DNA of 64,000 nucleotides from Algoriphagus ornithinivorans (GTDB taxonomy: Bacteria > Bacteroidota > Bacteroidia > Cytophagales > Cyclobacteriaceae). Shown in pieces: positions 25,243 through 34,043 of the stretch; within the stretch, counting starts at the first letter, position 1; each line of letters starts with the position of its first letter. The DNA lies in contig NZ_FOVW01000002.1 of the NCBI RefSeq assembly GCF_900115305.1, positions 310,001-374,000 on the forward strand, given 5' to 3'. A program made the position numbers and the translations under genes. Under the pieces are notes generated by a model that was given only the letters and a program-made list of their open reading frames with translations, had not been told where the DNA came from and searched no databases.

Positions 25243-25839
25243 ATGTTTACAGGAATCATCGAATCATTCGGAGTCATTCAAAATATTACCAAAGAAGGTT
25301 CAAATGTTCATTTTGACTTGGAGTCAGAAATTTGTTCGGAATTAAAAATTGATCAATCGGTCGCTCATGATGGGGTATGTTTAACTGTAGTAAGAACAGA
25401 CCCTAAAGCTTACAGAGTAACGGCTATTGATGAAACTATTCAAAAAACCAATCTAGCTGCTTGGAAAGTGGGTAAAAAGGTGAATTTGGAAAGATGCATG
25501 CCGGCTAATGGAAGGTTTGATGGGCATATTGTTCAAGGTCATGTGGATCAGACCGGAGTAGTGAAAAATATCAAAGATCAGGATGGTTCTTGGATTTTTG
25601 ATTTGGAATTTGACCCTGCAACGGGCAATGTGACTGTTGAAAAAGGATCCATCACTATCAATGGCACTAGTTTGACATGCTTTAATTCAGGACCAGGTAG
25701 ATTTTCAGTTGCTATTATCCCATATACCTACGAGCACACCAATTTCCATCAATTAGAAATAGGGGATTTGGTCAATTTGGAATTTGACATCGTGGGCAAA
25801 TACATTCAAAGAATTTTAAGAGGATATCCTAATCCCTAA
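25243..25839 (+). CDS. ribE: Riboflavin synthase alpha chain
   Basis: Dismutates two 6,7-dimethyl-8-ribityllumazines to riboflavin. Two lumazine-binding barrels are visible: the first starts MFTGIIESFG, with VAHDGVCLTVV, and the second has GHIVQGHVDQTG and SITINGTSLTC. Length 198 is normal. No FMN riboswitch-like sequence is evident in the 100 bp before it, and no other rib gene is near. The last 4 nt overlap the 3' end of the convergent lipase gene. Confidence 0.96.
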   Translation: MFTGIIESFGVIQNITKEGSNVHFDLESEICSELKIDQSVAHDGVCLTVVRTDPKAYRVTAIDETIQKTNLAAWKVGKKVNLERCMPANGRFDGHIVQGHVDQTGVVKNIKDQDGSWIFDLEFDPATGNVTVEKGSITINGTSLTCFNSGPGRFSVAIIPYTYEHTNFHQLEIGDLVNLEFDIVGKYIQRILRGYPNP

Positions 25840-26927
25840 TCCAAGTACTGTTTTTTGAAAAGAAAATAATAAGGATTGAACACATGGTGTTTGAAGATTT
25901 TACCTTCTTCATCAGGATAAATTTTTCGGTATTCCTCATCAGGTAAAAGCACAATGAAATTACCTACTCGGACAAAGTGATTGCTTGGGAAAAAAGCGGG
26001 AGATTCATAATCAGGGTATAGTTTCAATACCTGCTTTCCTGCATACTTCCCAAGAAATTTTTGGAAATTTTTCGTGGATTTTTTGGTTGGCTTATCCAGT
26101 TTCTTGTAAACCTTCTTGAAAATTAGGTTTCTTGGAAATTTCTGTGCCTTGATGATTCCTGAAACATCGGAGAAGGGATTTGTGCTGTTGAAATCATCAA
26201 CTGTCTGGACTGAAAAAGGAACTTCAGGCACCCAGTCTGAAGCATTGACAACATTAAAGGCCCAACCGCCTTGATTCATGTACTCATAATCATAGGCGAA
26301 GTATAAATTACCCGGTTTAGGGGCGGCAGAGCAGTAAGTTTTAACTCTAATTTTTGAGGGCCAACTCCCTGATTGGTTTTTAACATTGAGCATTGCGCTA
26401 ACCAAATTTGCTATGGCACCACCTTGAGAATGGCCTGCTATTATAAAGTCTTGATATCCATTGGCAATCAGTGAATCTATTTTTGGTGTCATTGTTTCGG
26501 ACAAAGCTGCAGTTGCAAAAGTCCAACCCACATGAACCGCGGCTTTGGGATTTTTCGCAAAATCATATTTGAAGGTGTAATCATCTCGTATTTTCATGGA
26601 TCCAGATGCAGGGATCATTGCAGCGTAGAAGTTTGCCAGCCAACTCGTAGGACTCTGAACTGTTCCTCTAATAGCTATTACAGCAATTTTCTCAGACTCT
26701 TGAACCCAAAGACTCCATTTATTTTCAAGTCCTACCACGGGTGAATCATATAATTTTTCTAAATCCTTTGGGGAAGGTATACCTACTTTCGTGCTGTCTG
26801 GTAGCCCATGGGTAAAAACACCCAGAAGTTGCAAGTATTCTTCAGCTTCAAAACCAGGTTTTAATTGAGCAAAGGCTTGAGATGCGAATAAAACCGTTAA
26901 AATTAGGCTTATGGATAGTTTTTTCAT
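25836..26927 (-). CDS. Exported class 3 lipase-like alpha/beta hydrolase
   Basis: A secreted or outer-membrane esterase/lipase of 363 residues. A signal peptide ends near residue 20 (LTVLFASQAFA). The lipase_3 signature is visible: AVIAIRGTVQS with the oxyanion strand at about 82-92, and the nucleophile elbow IIAGHSQGGAIANL with Ser167. Later Asp in NASDWVPEVPF and His in SNHFVRVG are plausible partners of the triad. Substrate unknown. A hairpin with a U tract ends only 4-7 nt before its ATG, so expression may depend on read-through from the FGE-family gene upstream. Confidence 0.85.
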   Translation of the reverse strand: MKKLSISLILTVLFASQAFAQLKPGFEAEEYLQLLGVFTHGLPDSTKVGIPSPKDLEKLYDSPVVGLENKWSLWVQESEKIAVIAIRGTVQSPTSWLANFYAAMIPASGSMKIRDDYTFKYDFAKNPKAAVHVGWTFATAALSETMTPKIDSLIANGYQDFIIAGHSQGGAIANLVSAMLNVKNQSGSWPSKIRVKTYCSAAPKPGNLYFAYDYEYMNQGGWAFNVVNASDWVPEVPFSVQTVDDFNSTNPFSDVSGIIKAQKFPRNLIFKKVYKKLDKPTKKSTKNFQKFLGKYAGKQVLKLYPDYESPAFFPSNHFVRVGNFIVLLPDEEYRKIYPDEEGKIFKHHVFNPYYFLFKKQYLD

Positions 26928-26928
26928 A

Positions 26929-26960
26929 AAAAAGAAAGCTCCTCTAAAATAAGGAGCTTT
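26929..26960 (-). terminator. Hairpin/terminator directly before the lipase start
   Basis: A 9-bp stem (26935-26943 / 26952-26960, 8-nt loop) followed on the minus strand by CTTTTTT and then the lipase ATG. It lies 22 nt beyond the stop of the FGE-family gene, so it can end that transcript or fold over the lipase ribosome site. Confidence 0.75.
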
Positions 26961-26982
26961 TATTAATTTTTGGAATGTAAGT

Positions 26983-28077
26983 TTAATTCATACTAAGAGT
27001 TTTAGTATCCACATCTTTGACCAATCTAAATCCAACATTGGATGTGCCCGAATCAAAAGCCTGACCTTGTCTTGCCGAGGGCCTGTAGTTGACACAATAA
27101 TTTTCTGCACATAAAAAAGAGCCCCCTTTGATCACTCTTTCTTGTGCAAAGGGATTGTCTGGATTATAACACGGGTTCATTCCGGCATCTAGTTTGGGTG
27201 CTTTTCCTGCAATTCTGGCAAACTTGAGTGCATCATACCAGTCACTGGTTAGTTCCCACACATTCCCGATCATATCGTAAAGGCCAAAGCCATTTGGAGC
27301 AAAGGATTTTACAGGTGAAGTGCCAATGAAACCGTCTTTTCCTAAATTTTCATTGGGGAAGCTTCCTTGGAATGTATTGGCTAAATATTGCCCATTGGGC
27401 ATTAATTCATCACCCCAAGCGAACCGCTTACCATTGATTCCTCCTCTAGCCGCAAATTCCCATTCCACTTCTGTAGGTAGTCTTTTTCCAGCCCATTCAG
27501 CAAAAGCTACCGCATCTTCATATGCGATATGAACTACAGGATGATTTTCTCTGCCTTCAAGATTGCTATCTGGACCTTCCGGATGTTGCCAGTTGGCTCC
27601 ATTGACCCAGCTCCACCAAAGGGAAATATCTTGAAGCGGTACAGGAAAGGGAGGAGGGGTGAAAACCATTGAACCGGGCACTAAGACAGAGTCATCCGGT
27701 TTTGGAGTTCCCGGGGGAAGTTGCTTTTTCAGCTCCTCCCAATCAATCGGTCTTTCGCCTACAGTTAGGTAGCCTGTTTCATTTATAAACTTCTGGAATT
27801 CCTGATTAGTGACTTCATGCTCATCCATCCAAAAACTTTGTACTTCGATTTGAACTGCAGGTTTTTCAGCTTCATAAGCATCTGCATCATTGGTGCCCAT
27901 GGTGAATTTTCCGCCTGGAATCCAAACCATTCCATCAGGTGTGTTTTCGGGTTTAGGGCTATCAGATAATTCAAAAAGATCTTCTTCTAATTGATTTTCT
28001 TTTTTTTCCTGACAAGCAAAGAAAGGAAGAAGAATTAAAAGACTGAGGTAATATTTTCTAGATTTAATAAGATTCAT
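26983..28077 (-). CDS. Exported lipoprotein of the formylglycine-generating-enzyme (SUMF1) family
   Basis: A 364-residue envelope protein. The ATG at 28077 gives a lipoprotein signal peptide (LLPFFAC, Cys22); an upstream TTG would bury it. The rest is one FGE-sulfatase domain: GMVWIPGGKFTMGT, EVTNQEFQKFI, RLPTEVEWEFAARGG, GNVWELTSDWY and GGSFLCAENYCVNYRPSAR. That last motif keeps both active-site cysteines of true copper-dependent FGE (Cys323 and Cys328), which most structural SUMF1 homologues such as GldJ/GldK lack. It may therefore oxidise cysteine to formylglycine in an exported sulfatase, but no sulfatase gene is in the window. Confidence 0.85.
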   Translation of the reverse strand: MNLIKSRKYYLSLLILLPFFACQEKKENQLEEDLFELSDSPKPENTPDGMVWIPGGKFTMGTNDADAYEAEKPAVQIEVQSFWMDEHEVTNQEFQKFINETGYLTVGERPIDWEELKKQLPPGTPKPDDSVLVPGSMVFTPPPFPVPLQDISLWWSWVNGANWQHPEGPDSNLEGRENHPVVHIAYEDAVAFAEWAGKRLPTEVEWEFAARGGINGKRFAWGDELMPNGQYLANTFQGSFPNENLGKDGFIGTSPVKSFAPNGFGLYDMIGNVWELTSDWYDALKFARIAGKAPKLDAGMNPCYNPDNPFAQERVIKGGSFLCAENYCVNYRPSARQGQAFDSGTSNVGFRLVKDVDTKTLSMN

Positions 28078-28079
28078 AT

Positions 28080-28110
28080 AACTTGTTTTCGTATTGAAAA
28101 GTAACAAGTT
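28080..28110 (-). promoter_or_regulatory. Inverted repeat just upstream of the FGE-family start
   Basis: AACTTGTT (28080-28087) and AACAAGTT (28103-28110) form an 8-bp inverted repeat with a 15-nt spacer, ending 3 nt before the ATG. It could be an operator or a leader hairpin over the start codon. Confidence 0.35.
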
Positions 28111-28190
28111 TCTTATACAATGTCAGACTGATCATTGATAAGATTAGTTTTTTTGATAGCAATGGTTCTATCCTTCTTTCTGTAGATCAA

Positions 28191-28217
28191 AAAAAAAGCG
28201 GCTTTTAAGCCGCTTTT
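28191..28217 (-). terminator. Terminator after ferritin
   Basis: A 9-bp GC-rich stem (28194-28202 / 28209-28217) followed on the minus strand by a long T run. It lies 20 nt beyond the ferritin stop. Confidence 0.88.
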
Positions 28218-28236
28218 GTCTTTTAATAATTTGAGC

Positions 28237-28779
28237 TTACTCACCCGCATGCGCTGCTGCATGAAGTTTTCCCAGTTCTTGATCAATGGTCCACAAACCA
28301 ATACCTTCTTCTCCAATGATATCGAATAGCTCTAATGCTCTTCTGGACATGGTTTCTTCTTCTCTTTGCTCAGTTACATACCATTGCATAAAGCTGAAAG
28401 TGGCGAAGTCTTTAGCAGAAAAGGCATGATCTACAATTGAATTGATGGATTTGGTCACTTTGATTTCATGCTCCAAAATCAATTCGAATATTTCTCTCAA
28501 GGAATTAAAATGGTTTCTGATTCCAGTGATCTCAGGTTGGATAGCATGTCCACCTGCCTCATTCACATATTGAAAGATTTTCATCATGTGCAATCTTTCT
28601 TCATCAGCATGGGTATAAAGATACTTTGCAGCATTCTCGTAACCCATCATATGACACCAAGATGCCATTGATAGATAGTAGGCAGAGGATTTACCCTCCA
28701 TTTCAATCTGTTTGTTCAGTAATGCTTCTGTGTCGTGCAGCAGGGAACGCTGCAATGTGACTATTTCCTTTTGTTTCAT
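28237..28779 (-). CDS. ftnA: Ferritin
   Basis: Forms a 24-subunit shell that oxidises Fe(II) and stores it as mineral in the cytoplasm. The four-helix bundle carries the ferroxidase ligands: Glu in LLNKQIEMEGKSSAYYL, the YTHADEERLHMMKIF helix (Glu-x-x-His), a Glu in LEHEIKVTKSI, and VTEQREEE. Length 180 is typical of non-haem bacterial ferritin. It is a single-gene unit with its own terminator, and a perfect GGAACC/GGTTCC palindrome sits in its promoter. Confidence 0.95.
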   Translation of the reverse strand: MKQKEIVTLQRSLLHDTEALLNKQIEMEGKSSAYYLSMASWCHMMGYENAAKYLYTHADEERLHMMKIFQYVNEAGGHAIQPEITGIRNHFNSLREIFELILEHEIKVTKSINSIVDHAFSAKDFATFSFMQWYVTEQREEETMSRRALELFDIIGEEGIGLWTIDQELGKLHAAAHAGE

Positions 28780-28813
28780 AGCGATGTTATTTATACCAAA
28801 TTAACCATTTCTA

Positions 28814-28827
28814 GGAACCAAGGTTCC
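28814..28827 (-). promoter_or_regulatory. Palindrome in the ferritin promoter
   Basis: GGAACC-AA-GGTTCC is a perfect 6+2+6 inverted repeat, 35-48 nt upstream of the ferritin ATG. On the minus strand it follows a TTTG that overlaps its first G and precedes TAATTTGG (one mismatch to TAnnTTTG), so it would fill the spacer between -33 and -7, the position of a repressor site. It does not look like a Fur box. Confidence 0.45.
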
Positions 28828-28900
28828 AAAATTGCTTTTTTACAAGAAATTTAGAATTGATTTAATTAAATAGGTTTTATATCGCATTTCAATTTCCCCT

Positions 28901-30247
28901 TTATCTGGTCAAAGGAGATGGAAATACAGGTAATCCTTCAGCGCCGTATTCGGAAACAGACTGTACAGCGAAGAAATAATTATCCTTGGAGTAGGGCAAT
29001 GTTAAATTGGTGTCTGTGGTGAAAAATTTCTTTTCCCAAACAGGAGAGGAGGTTTCACGCATCAAGACATAGTAACCCTTAACTTTTCCAACTTTCGGAG
29101 CTTCCCATAATAAGATGGAATGGTTACTCAATCCTCTCACATCAATTCTAACATTTTGTGGTTTACCGGCTGAATTCGCCAAGGTTGCCAATGAAGCCAA
29201 ATTAACTCCTGAAACCTTTCTTAAATATTCAAAATCCATAAACTCAGGTAAGTCACCATATTGTATACCGTCTTCAACACGGACATTTTCATGCTGATAG
29301 TAGAAATTTTCATTCATTTCCGACATTCTAACAGCGGTAAAACCGTTTCTGGCAAAAGCTGTCTGATCTCCGCCTCTTAAGAATCTATCGGCTCTGTAAA
29401 TCAATTTAACTTCAAATTGGTCCACATATCTTTCACCAAGCTCCTTGATATATCTTGCTAGAAGTCTGGAGTCAGAGTCATTATCCGAACCAGTATATCT
29501 TCTGATAGAAGCTTCTCTTTCTGTTTCAGCCACTGGAATAGTTTCTGAAAAAACTCTCATTTTGAGATTGTCTTTGATCAAGGTTCCGGATGATTCACTA
29601 TTCCCTACAATATCATTATTGAGTACTGCAGCGATATTCCAACCTTCTTCTTTGGCTTTATCCGACATGTAGGTTGCGCCCTTAAGACCTTGCTCTTCCC
29701 CTGTAAATGCCACAAATTTGATGGTGGTAGGAAAAGAATGTGAAGCCATGATTCTTGCCAATTCAATCACAGCCGCTGTACCGCTTCCGTCATCATTAGC
29801 TCCAGGTGCCTGATTGTCGGGATCCATCACATTTTTATTTCGTGAATCCATATGGGCGGAGATAATAAATATTCTGCTATCGTTTGGATCTGTGCCTTTT
29901 ATTGTAGCCACCACATTAGCAGCAGGGGAGTCTTTTTCTATTCTTCTTCCATCAGCAGGAATGGTAAAACGCTCGATTTCTGCACTCATTCTACCGGATG
30001 AGTTTTTGGCAAATTGATTAAATTTAGAAAGTACCCAGTTCTGAGCAGCAGGCATTCCATTTACTTCATCGGTATTTAAAGTGTGTCTAGAGTTAAATGA
30101 AGCTAGTTTTCTCACATAGGATTCCAAAGTATCCGCAGAAATTTCCTGAACCATTTGGTCTATTTCAGGATTTCGGATGATTAATGTTTGTGCAATGATC
30201 TGCTGGGAAAAAATCCCCAACAGTAGGGTGTATAAAATTTTACGCAT
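28901..30247 (-). CDS. Exported M28-family zinc peptidase with C-terminal FN3-like domain
   Basis: Exported aminopeptidase-like enzyme of 448 residues. Signal peptide of about 19 residues (LLLGIFSQQIIAQ). The two-zinc site of M28 is complete: His-Asp in ISAHMDSR, Asp in GANDDGSG, the general-base Glu pair in FTGEEQGLKG, Asp in NNDIVG, and His in YYQHENVR. The last ~90 residues form an FN3-like beta domain (VRIDVRGLSNHSILLWEAP). The DinB gene starts divergently 68 bp away, so the two promoters are packed into that gap. Confidence 0.92.
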   Translation of the reverse strand: MRKILYTLLLGIFSQQIIAQTLIIRNPEIDQMVQEISADTLESYVRKLASFNSRHTLNTDEVNGMPAAQNWVLSKFNQFAKNSSGRMSAEIERFTIPADGRRIEKDSPAANVVATIKGTDPNDSRIFIISAHMDSRNKNVMDPDNQAPGANDDGSGTAAVIELARIMASHSFPTTIKFVAFTGEEQGLKGATYMSDKAKEEGWNIAAVLNNDIVGNSESSGTLIKDNLKMRVFSETIPVAETEREASIRRYTGSDNDSDSRLLARYIKELGERYVDQFEVKLIYRADRFLRGGDQTAFARNGFTAVRMSEMNENFYYQHENVRVEDGIQYGDLPEFMDFEYLRKVSGVNLASLATLANSAGKPQNVRIDVRGLSNHSILLWEAPKVGKVKGYYVLMRETSSPVWEKKFFTTDTNLTLPYSKDNYFFAVQSVSEYGAEGLPVFPSPLTR

Positions 30248-30314
30248 GGTAAGGTTGATTAATTGCTTAAGCCTAAATTTACCCTCAGACTTTAAAATAA
30301 CAGCATAATTTTAC

Positions 30315-30830
30315 ATGAACACCTTCTTACTTCCCAACAAAGGCGAATACCCTGCTTATTATTCTACCTATATGGACTTGGTTCCGGAAACTCCTTTTTG
30401 CGAGTTGGTGGAAAGCCAAATTGAAGACTTGAAAAGCTTATTTGCATCCAAACCTGAAAATTGGTCTGACCATCCTTACCAAAGTGGAAAATGGTCACCC
30501 AAGGAAGTCTTGGGTCATGTGATAGATACAGAAAGAATTATGACTTTCCGTGCATTGTGTTTTGCGAGAGGTGAAAAATCTGCTTTACCTGGCTTTGATC
30601 AGGATCCGTATGTTTTGAATGCCCGCTTTGGTTCGGTTCAGTCTGACTTACTAATCAAAGACTTTGAAGCTCAGAGAAAAGCCTTGATGACCTTAATCCA
30701 AACACTTCGTGAAGATGTTTTGGATTTTAAAGGTGAAGCCAATGGAAACACCATTACTCCGAGAGCCTTATTTTGGATTATTCCTGGGCATTTCATTCAC
30801 CATTTGAATATTCTAAAAGAAAGATACTGA
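30315..30830 (+). CDS. DinB-like metal-binding helical protein
   Basis: A 171-residue four-helix bundle of the DinB/YfiT family. The metal ligands can be placed at His in VLGHVIDTERIM and the paired His in PGHFIHHLNIL. Family members include thiol-dependent transferases and proteins of unknown role; this one cannot be assigned a reaction. Its TGA overlaps the ATG of the PhzF-like gene (ATGA), followed by a coupled ion-channel gene. Confidence 0.85.
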   Translation: MNTFLLPNKGEYPAYYSTYMDLVPETPFCELVESQIEDLKSLFASKPENWSDHPYQSGKWSPKEVLGHVIDTERIMTFRALCFARGEKSALPGFDQDPYVLNARFGSVQSDLLIKDFEAQRKALMTLIQTLREDVLDFKGEANGNTITPRALFWIIPGHFIHHLNILKERY

Positions 30831-31624
30831 TGAGATTAGAGATAGCTGTTGTAGACGCATTTACTGAAAAGGCTTTTTCAGGCAATCCAGCGGGCGTTTG
30901 TCTGCTGGATGATCCTTTAGAAAAAGAGTTGATGCAATCCATAGCCATGGAGATGAATCTGAGTGAAACTGCCTTCGTGCAAAGAACTGAGAATCCCAAT
31001 CATTTTTCCCTACGCTGGTTTACTCCTACTTTGGAAATTGATCTTTGTGGGCACGCCACATTGGCATCTTCATTTTGGATGCTTCAAAAAGGTTGGTCCC
31101 AGGCAGGAGAAACGATTCATTTTCACACCTTAAGTGGTGAATTGAGAGTAATAGGAAATGAGGATGGATTGGAAATGAATTTCCCTTTGATCCCCACTTT
31201 TGAAGATCTGCATCCACATTTTAAAAGTGAACTATTCGGAGAAAAGATCATATCGGCTGCACAATTGAGAAAGAACTGGATTTTTGAGCTGGAGTCAGCA
31301 GAGGCTGTAAAAAGACTTAAGCCTGATTTTATGGAGATTGCAGCTCACAGCGAGGAAGGCTTTATCATTACCGCCGCAGGGAATGGCGATTTTGACATTG
31401 TATCTAGGTTTTTTGGACCCAACGTGGGAGTACCTGAGGATCCTGTAACTGGCTTTGCACACTGCGCATTGATGGATTTTTGGTATCAAAAAACTGGTAA
31501 GATGCAGTTGAAAGCAAATCAGGCTAGTAAAAGAGGCGGGAAATTATTTTTGGAAAAACACGATGATCGAGTGATATTACGGGGAAAAGCAGTTGCTGTT
31601 CTTCAGGGATTTATTGAAGTGTAA
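30830..31624 (+). CDS. PhzF-family isomerase/epimerase
   Basis: A 264-residue protein of the PhzF family, diaminopimelate-epimerase fold. Visible: DAFTEKAFSGNPAGVC, the catalytic glutamate in MNLSETAFV, DLCGHATLASSF, and EDPVTGFAHCAL. Most genomic PhzF proteins act outside phenazine synthesis, and no phenazine genes are present, so the substrate is unknown. The ATG at 30830 overlaps the DinB stop. The stop overlaps the ATG of the channel gene. Confidence 0.9.
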   Translation: MRLEIAVVDAFTEKAFSGNPAGVCLLDDPLEKELMQSIAMEMNLSETAFVQRTENPNHFSLRWFTPTLEIDLCGHATLASSFWMLQKGWSQAGETIHFHTLSGELRVIGNEDGLEMNFPLIPTFEDLHPHFKSELFGEKIISAAQLRKNWIFELESAEAVKRLKPDFMEIAAHSEEGFIITAAGNGDFDIVSRFFGPNVGVPEDPVTGFAHCALMDFWYQKTGKMQLKANQASKRGGKLFLEKHDDRVILRGKAVAVLQGFIEV

Positions 31625-32337
31625 TGGAGGAAAGTTTTCAGGAAGTCAAAGATTTCAAAAAAAGAACTCTAAAGAGAGTATTTACCAATTTTACCGAATA
31701 TTGGTTGACTGACGGTAGTTTTGGCCTGCTTTTGCTGATTCTACTGTTTACCATTTTCATTCTCCCCATATTAATAGAATATGGTCATGTGGAGATGATC
31801 TTTGTGAACTTGGTTTTTCTTTTCTTGTTTTTTACGGGAATTTGGTCTTCAACGCAGCGATTCTTAATAATTTTTACGGCTTTATTATTCTTTGCTCAAT
31901 TAACGCTCAGGATTCTCAGATTTTCGGACCTTCCGGTTCAGTTTTACCTGACAGAAAGAATTGTAGGTATACTGAATATGTCCATATTTATATTTTTGAA
32001 TCTCAGACTCTTATTTAGAGACAGGGAGTTTAATGTTTATAGAGTCATTGGTGCAATTAATGTGTATTTATGTGTAGCCTTATTAGGGGCCTTTGTTTTT
32101 GAAATTATCCATTTGACTTTAGGAAACAGTATTTCGGGAGAGCTAGACTTGAAAGGATTAGATGATGATTATGCCCAGTACATTTATTTTAGTTTAGTAT
32201 CTCTCACTACTGTCGGCTTCGGAGACCTTTACCCAGTAAACATCATGTCTAAAATGCTTTCAGTGTTCTTGAGCACAGTAGGGATTTTATATCCCGCAGT
32301 GGTCATCGCAAAATTGGTTAGTGAAAGTAAAAGATGA
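31624..32337 (+). CDS. Ion channel with potassium-type selectivity filter
   Basis: A 237-residue membrane protein with about six hydrophobic segments. The last two flank a pore loop TTVGFGDLYP, a standard K+-channel filter. The N-terminal ~30 residues are charged and cytoplasmic, and there is no long cytosolic RCK/TrkA domain. No clear row of arginines marks a voltage sensor, though residues near 85-125 carry scattered Arg. The start overlaps the PhzF stop (TAATG), making DinB-PhzF-channel a coupled operon. Confidence 0.85.
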   Translation: MEESFQEVKDFKKRTLKRVFTNFTEYWLTDGSFGLLLLILLFTIFILPILIEYGHVEMIFVNLVFLFLFFTGIWSSTQRFLIIFTALLFFAQLTLRILRFSDLPVQFYLTERIVGILNMSIFIFLNLRLLFRDREFNVYRVIGAINVYLCVALLGAFVFEIIHLTLGNSISGELDLKGLDDDYAQYIYFSLVSLTTVGFGDLYPVNIMSKMLSVFLSTVGILYPAVVIAKLVSESKR

Positions 32338-32407
32338 GTCCACTGGTGTAAAAGGCCCTGCTTTATTTTATCATTCCCCTTAGCTTTCTTTCTAAATCAC
32401 TAAACTC

Positions 32408-33889
32408 ATGAGAAAAATATACCTTTCATTGGCATTGATGCTTTGCTATTCCCTGACGATGGCTCAGGAGACACGCAAACTGCCTGTTGAAACCTCTGTA
32501 GAAAAAACACATGAAGTCACCATCAAAGGAAAAAGGGTGCCATATAAATCCACTGCGGGTACTCAACCTGTTTGGGACGATAATGGAGAGCCTATAGCTT
32601 CCTTATTTTACACCTATTACGAGCGAACTGATATCACCAACAAAGCGAGCCGCCCTTTGGTGATCTCGTTTAATGGTGGTCCTGGTTCAGCTTCTATCTG
32701 GATGCATTTGGCTTATACAGGGCCGGTATTATTGAATATTGATGATGAGGGTTATCCAGTGCAACCTTATGGTACAAGATCCAATCCTCATTCGATCTTG
32801 GATGTAGCCGACATCGTCTATGTAGACCCGGTTAATACAGGATATTCCAGAATTTTGAACTCTGAGACTCCAAGATCTACCTTTTTTGGAATCAACTCTG
32901 ACATCAAGTATTTAGCTGATTGGGTAAATACGTTTGTGACTAGACAAAACAGATGGGCTTCTCCCAAGTATTTGATAGGAGAGAGCTATGGTACCACGCG
33001 AGTGGCAGGATTGGTTTCTCAATTACAAAATGCTCATTGGATGTATTTTAATGGGGTGATCCTGGTTTCACCTACAGATATGGGGATTGACAGAGGAGGG
33101 CCGGTGAAAATGGCTAACTATCTTCCTTATTATGCAGCAACCGCTTGGTATCATGGTCAGCTTCCTGCTGATCTTCAGAGCAAGGATTTAGATGAGATTT
33201 TACCGGAAGTAGAAAAGTATACCATCGAAAAAGTACTTCCAGCTATGGTGAAAGGAGGAAGTCTTTCTGCACAAGAAAGGGATGCAATCGCCACACAAAT
33301 GTCTCGTTATTCAGGTTTGAGCAAAGAAGTAATTCTTGACCATAATCTGATGGTTCCAACCAGCTTCTTCTGGAAAGAACTATTGAGAGATGAAGGAATG
33401 ACTGTCGGTAGATTAGATAGTAGATATAAAGGTTTTGACAGAATGGAAGCGGGTGATCGCTACGATTTTGATCCAGCCTTGACTAGCTGGAATCATGCTT
33501 TTGCACCTGCATTTAATATTTATGCAAGAAACGTATTGGGTTTCAAGTCAGACCTTACTTATAATCTTTTCGGGCCTGTTCATCCTTGGGACAGATCTAA
33601 TGAAAATACAGGCTATGATCTAGGCCAGGCAATGCGTCAAAATCCTTATTTGCACGTGATGGTTCAATCCGGATATTTTGATGGGGGAACCGATTTCTTT
33701 AATGCAAAATATAGCCTTTGGCATATAGACCCTAATGGCAAGATGTCAGATAGACTCTCCTTTAAAGGCTATAGATCTGGACATATGATGTACTTGAGAG
33801 CTGAGGATTTGGCTACTTCCAATGAAGATATTCGCCAATTCATTCAAAAATCTATGGTAGCACCGAATATGCCTGCTAAATATAAATAA
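32408..33889 (+). CDS. Exported S10-family serine carboxypeptidase
   Basis: A 493-residue exported protease that removes C-terminal residues. The signal peptide ends near residue 19 (ALMLCYSLTMAQ). The alpha/beta-hydrolase triad is visible: Ser193 in IGESYGTTRVAG, Asp in SGYFDGGTDF, and His in YRSGHMMYL. The oxyanion motif FNGGPGSASIW is typical of S10. Bacterial S10 enzymes of this type are common in Bacteroidota. It has its own transcript, ended by a hairpin about 155 nt downstream. Confidence 0.93.
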   Translation: MRKIYLSLALMLCYSLTMAQETRKLPVETSVEKTHEVTIKGKRVPYKSTAGTQPVWDDNGEPIASLFYTYYERTDITNKASRPLVISFNGGPGSASIWMHLAYTGPVLLNIDDEGYPVQPYGTRSNPHSILDVADIVYVDPVNTGYSRILNSETPRSTFFGINSDIKYLADWVNTFVTRQNRWASPKYLIGESYGTTRVAGLVSQLQNAHWMYFNGVILVSPTDMGIDRGGPVKMANYLPYYAATAWYHGQLPADLQSKDLDEILPEVEKYTIEKVLPAMVKGGSLSAQERDAIATQMSRYSGLSKEVILDHNLMVPTSFFWKELLRDEGMTVGRLDSRYKGFDRMEAGDRYDFDPALTSWNHAFAPAFNIYARNVLGFKSDLTYNLFGPVHPWDRSNENTGYDLGQAMRQNPYLHVMVQSGYFDGGTDFFNAKYSLWHIDPNGKMSDRLSFKGYRSGHMMYLRAEDLATSNEDIRQFIQKSMVAPNMPAKYK

Positions 33890-34043
33890 TTGAAAAGAGG
33901 CTGAAGGATAAGTGAAAATCGAGAAAATGTAAGTTTCCTTGCATAGTTGCAATTGCATATTCATTACTTAATCAAATGAATATTACTTACAAAATTGATC
34001 TAATCGGAATATCCTAAAGTCTTTATTTTGGCTTCTAAGAATT

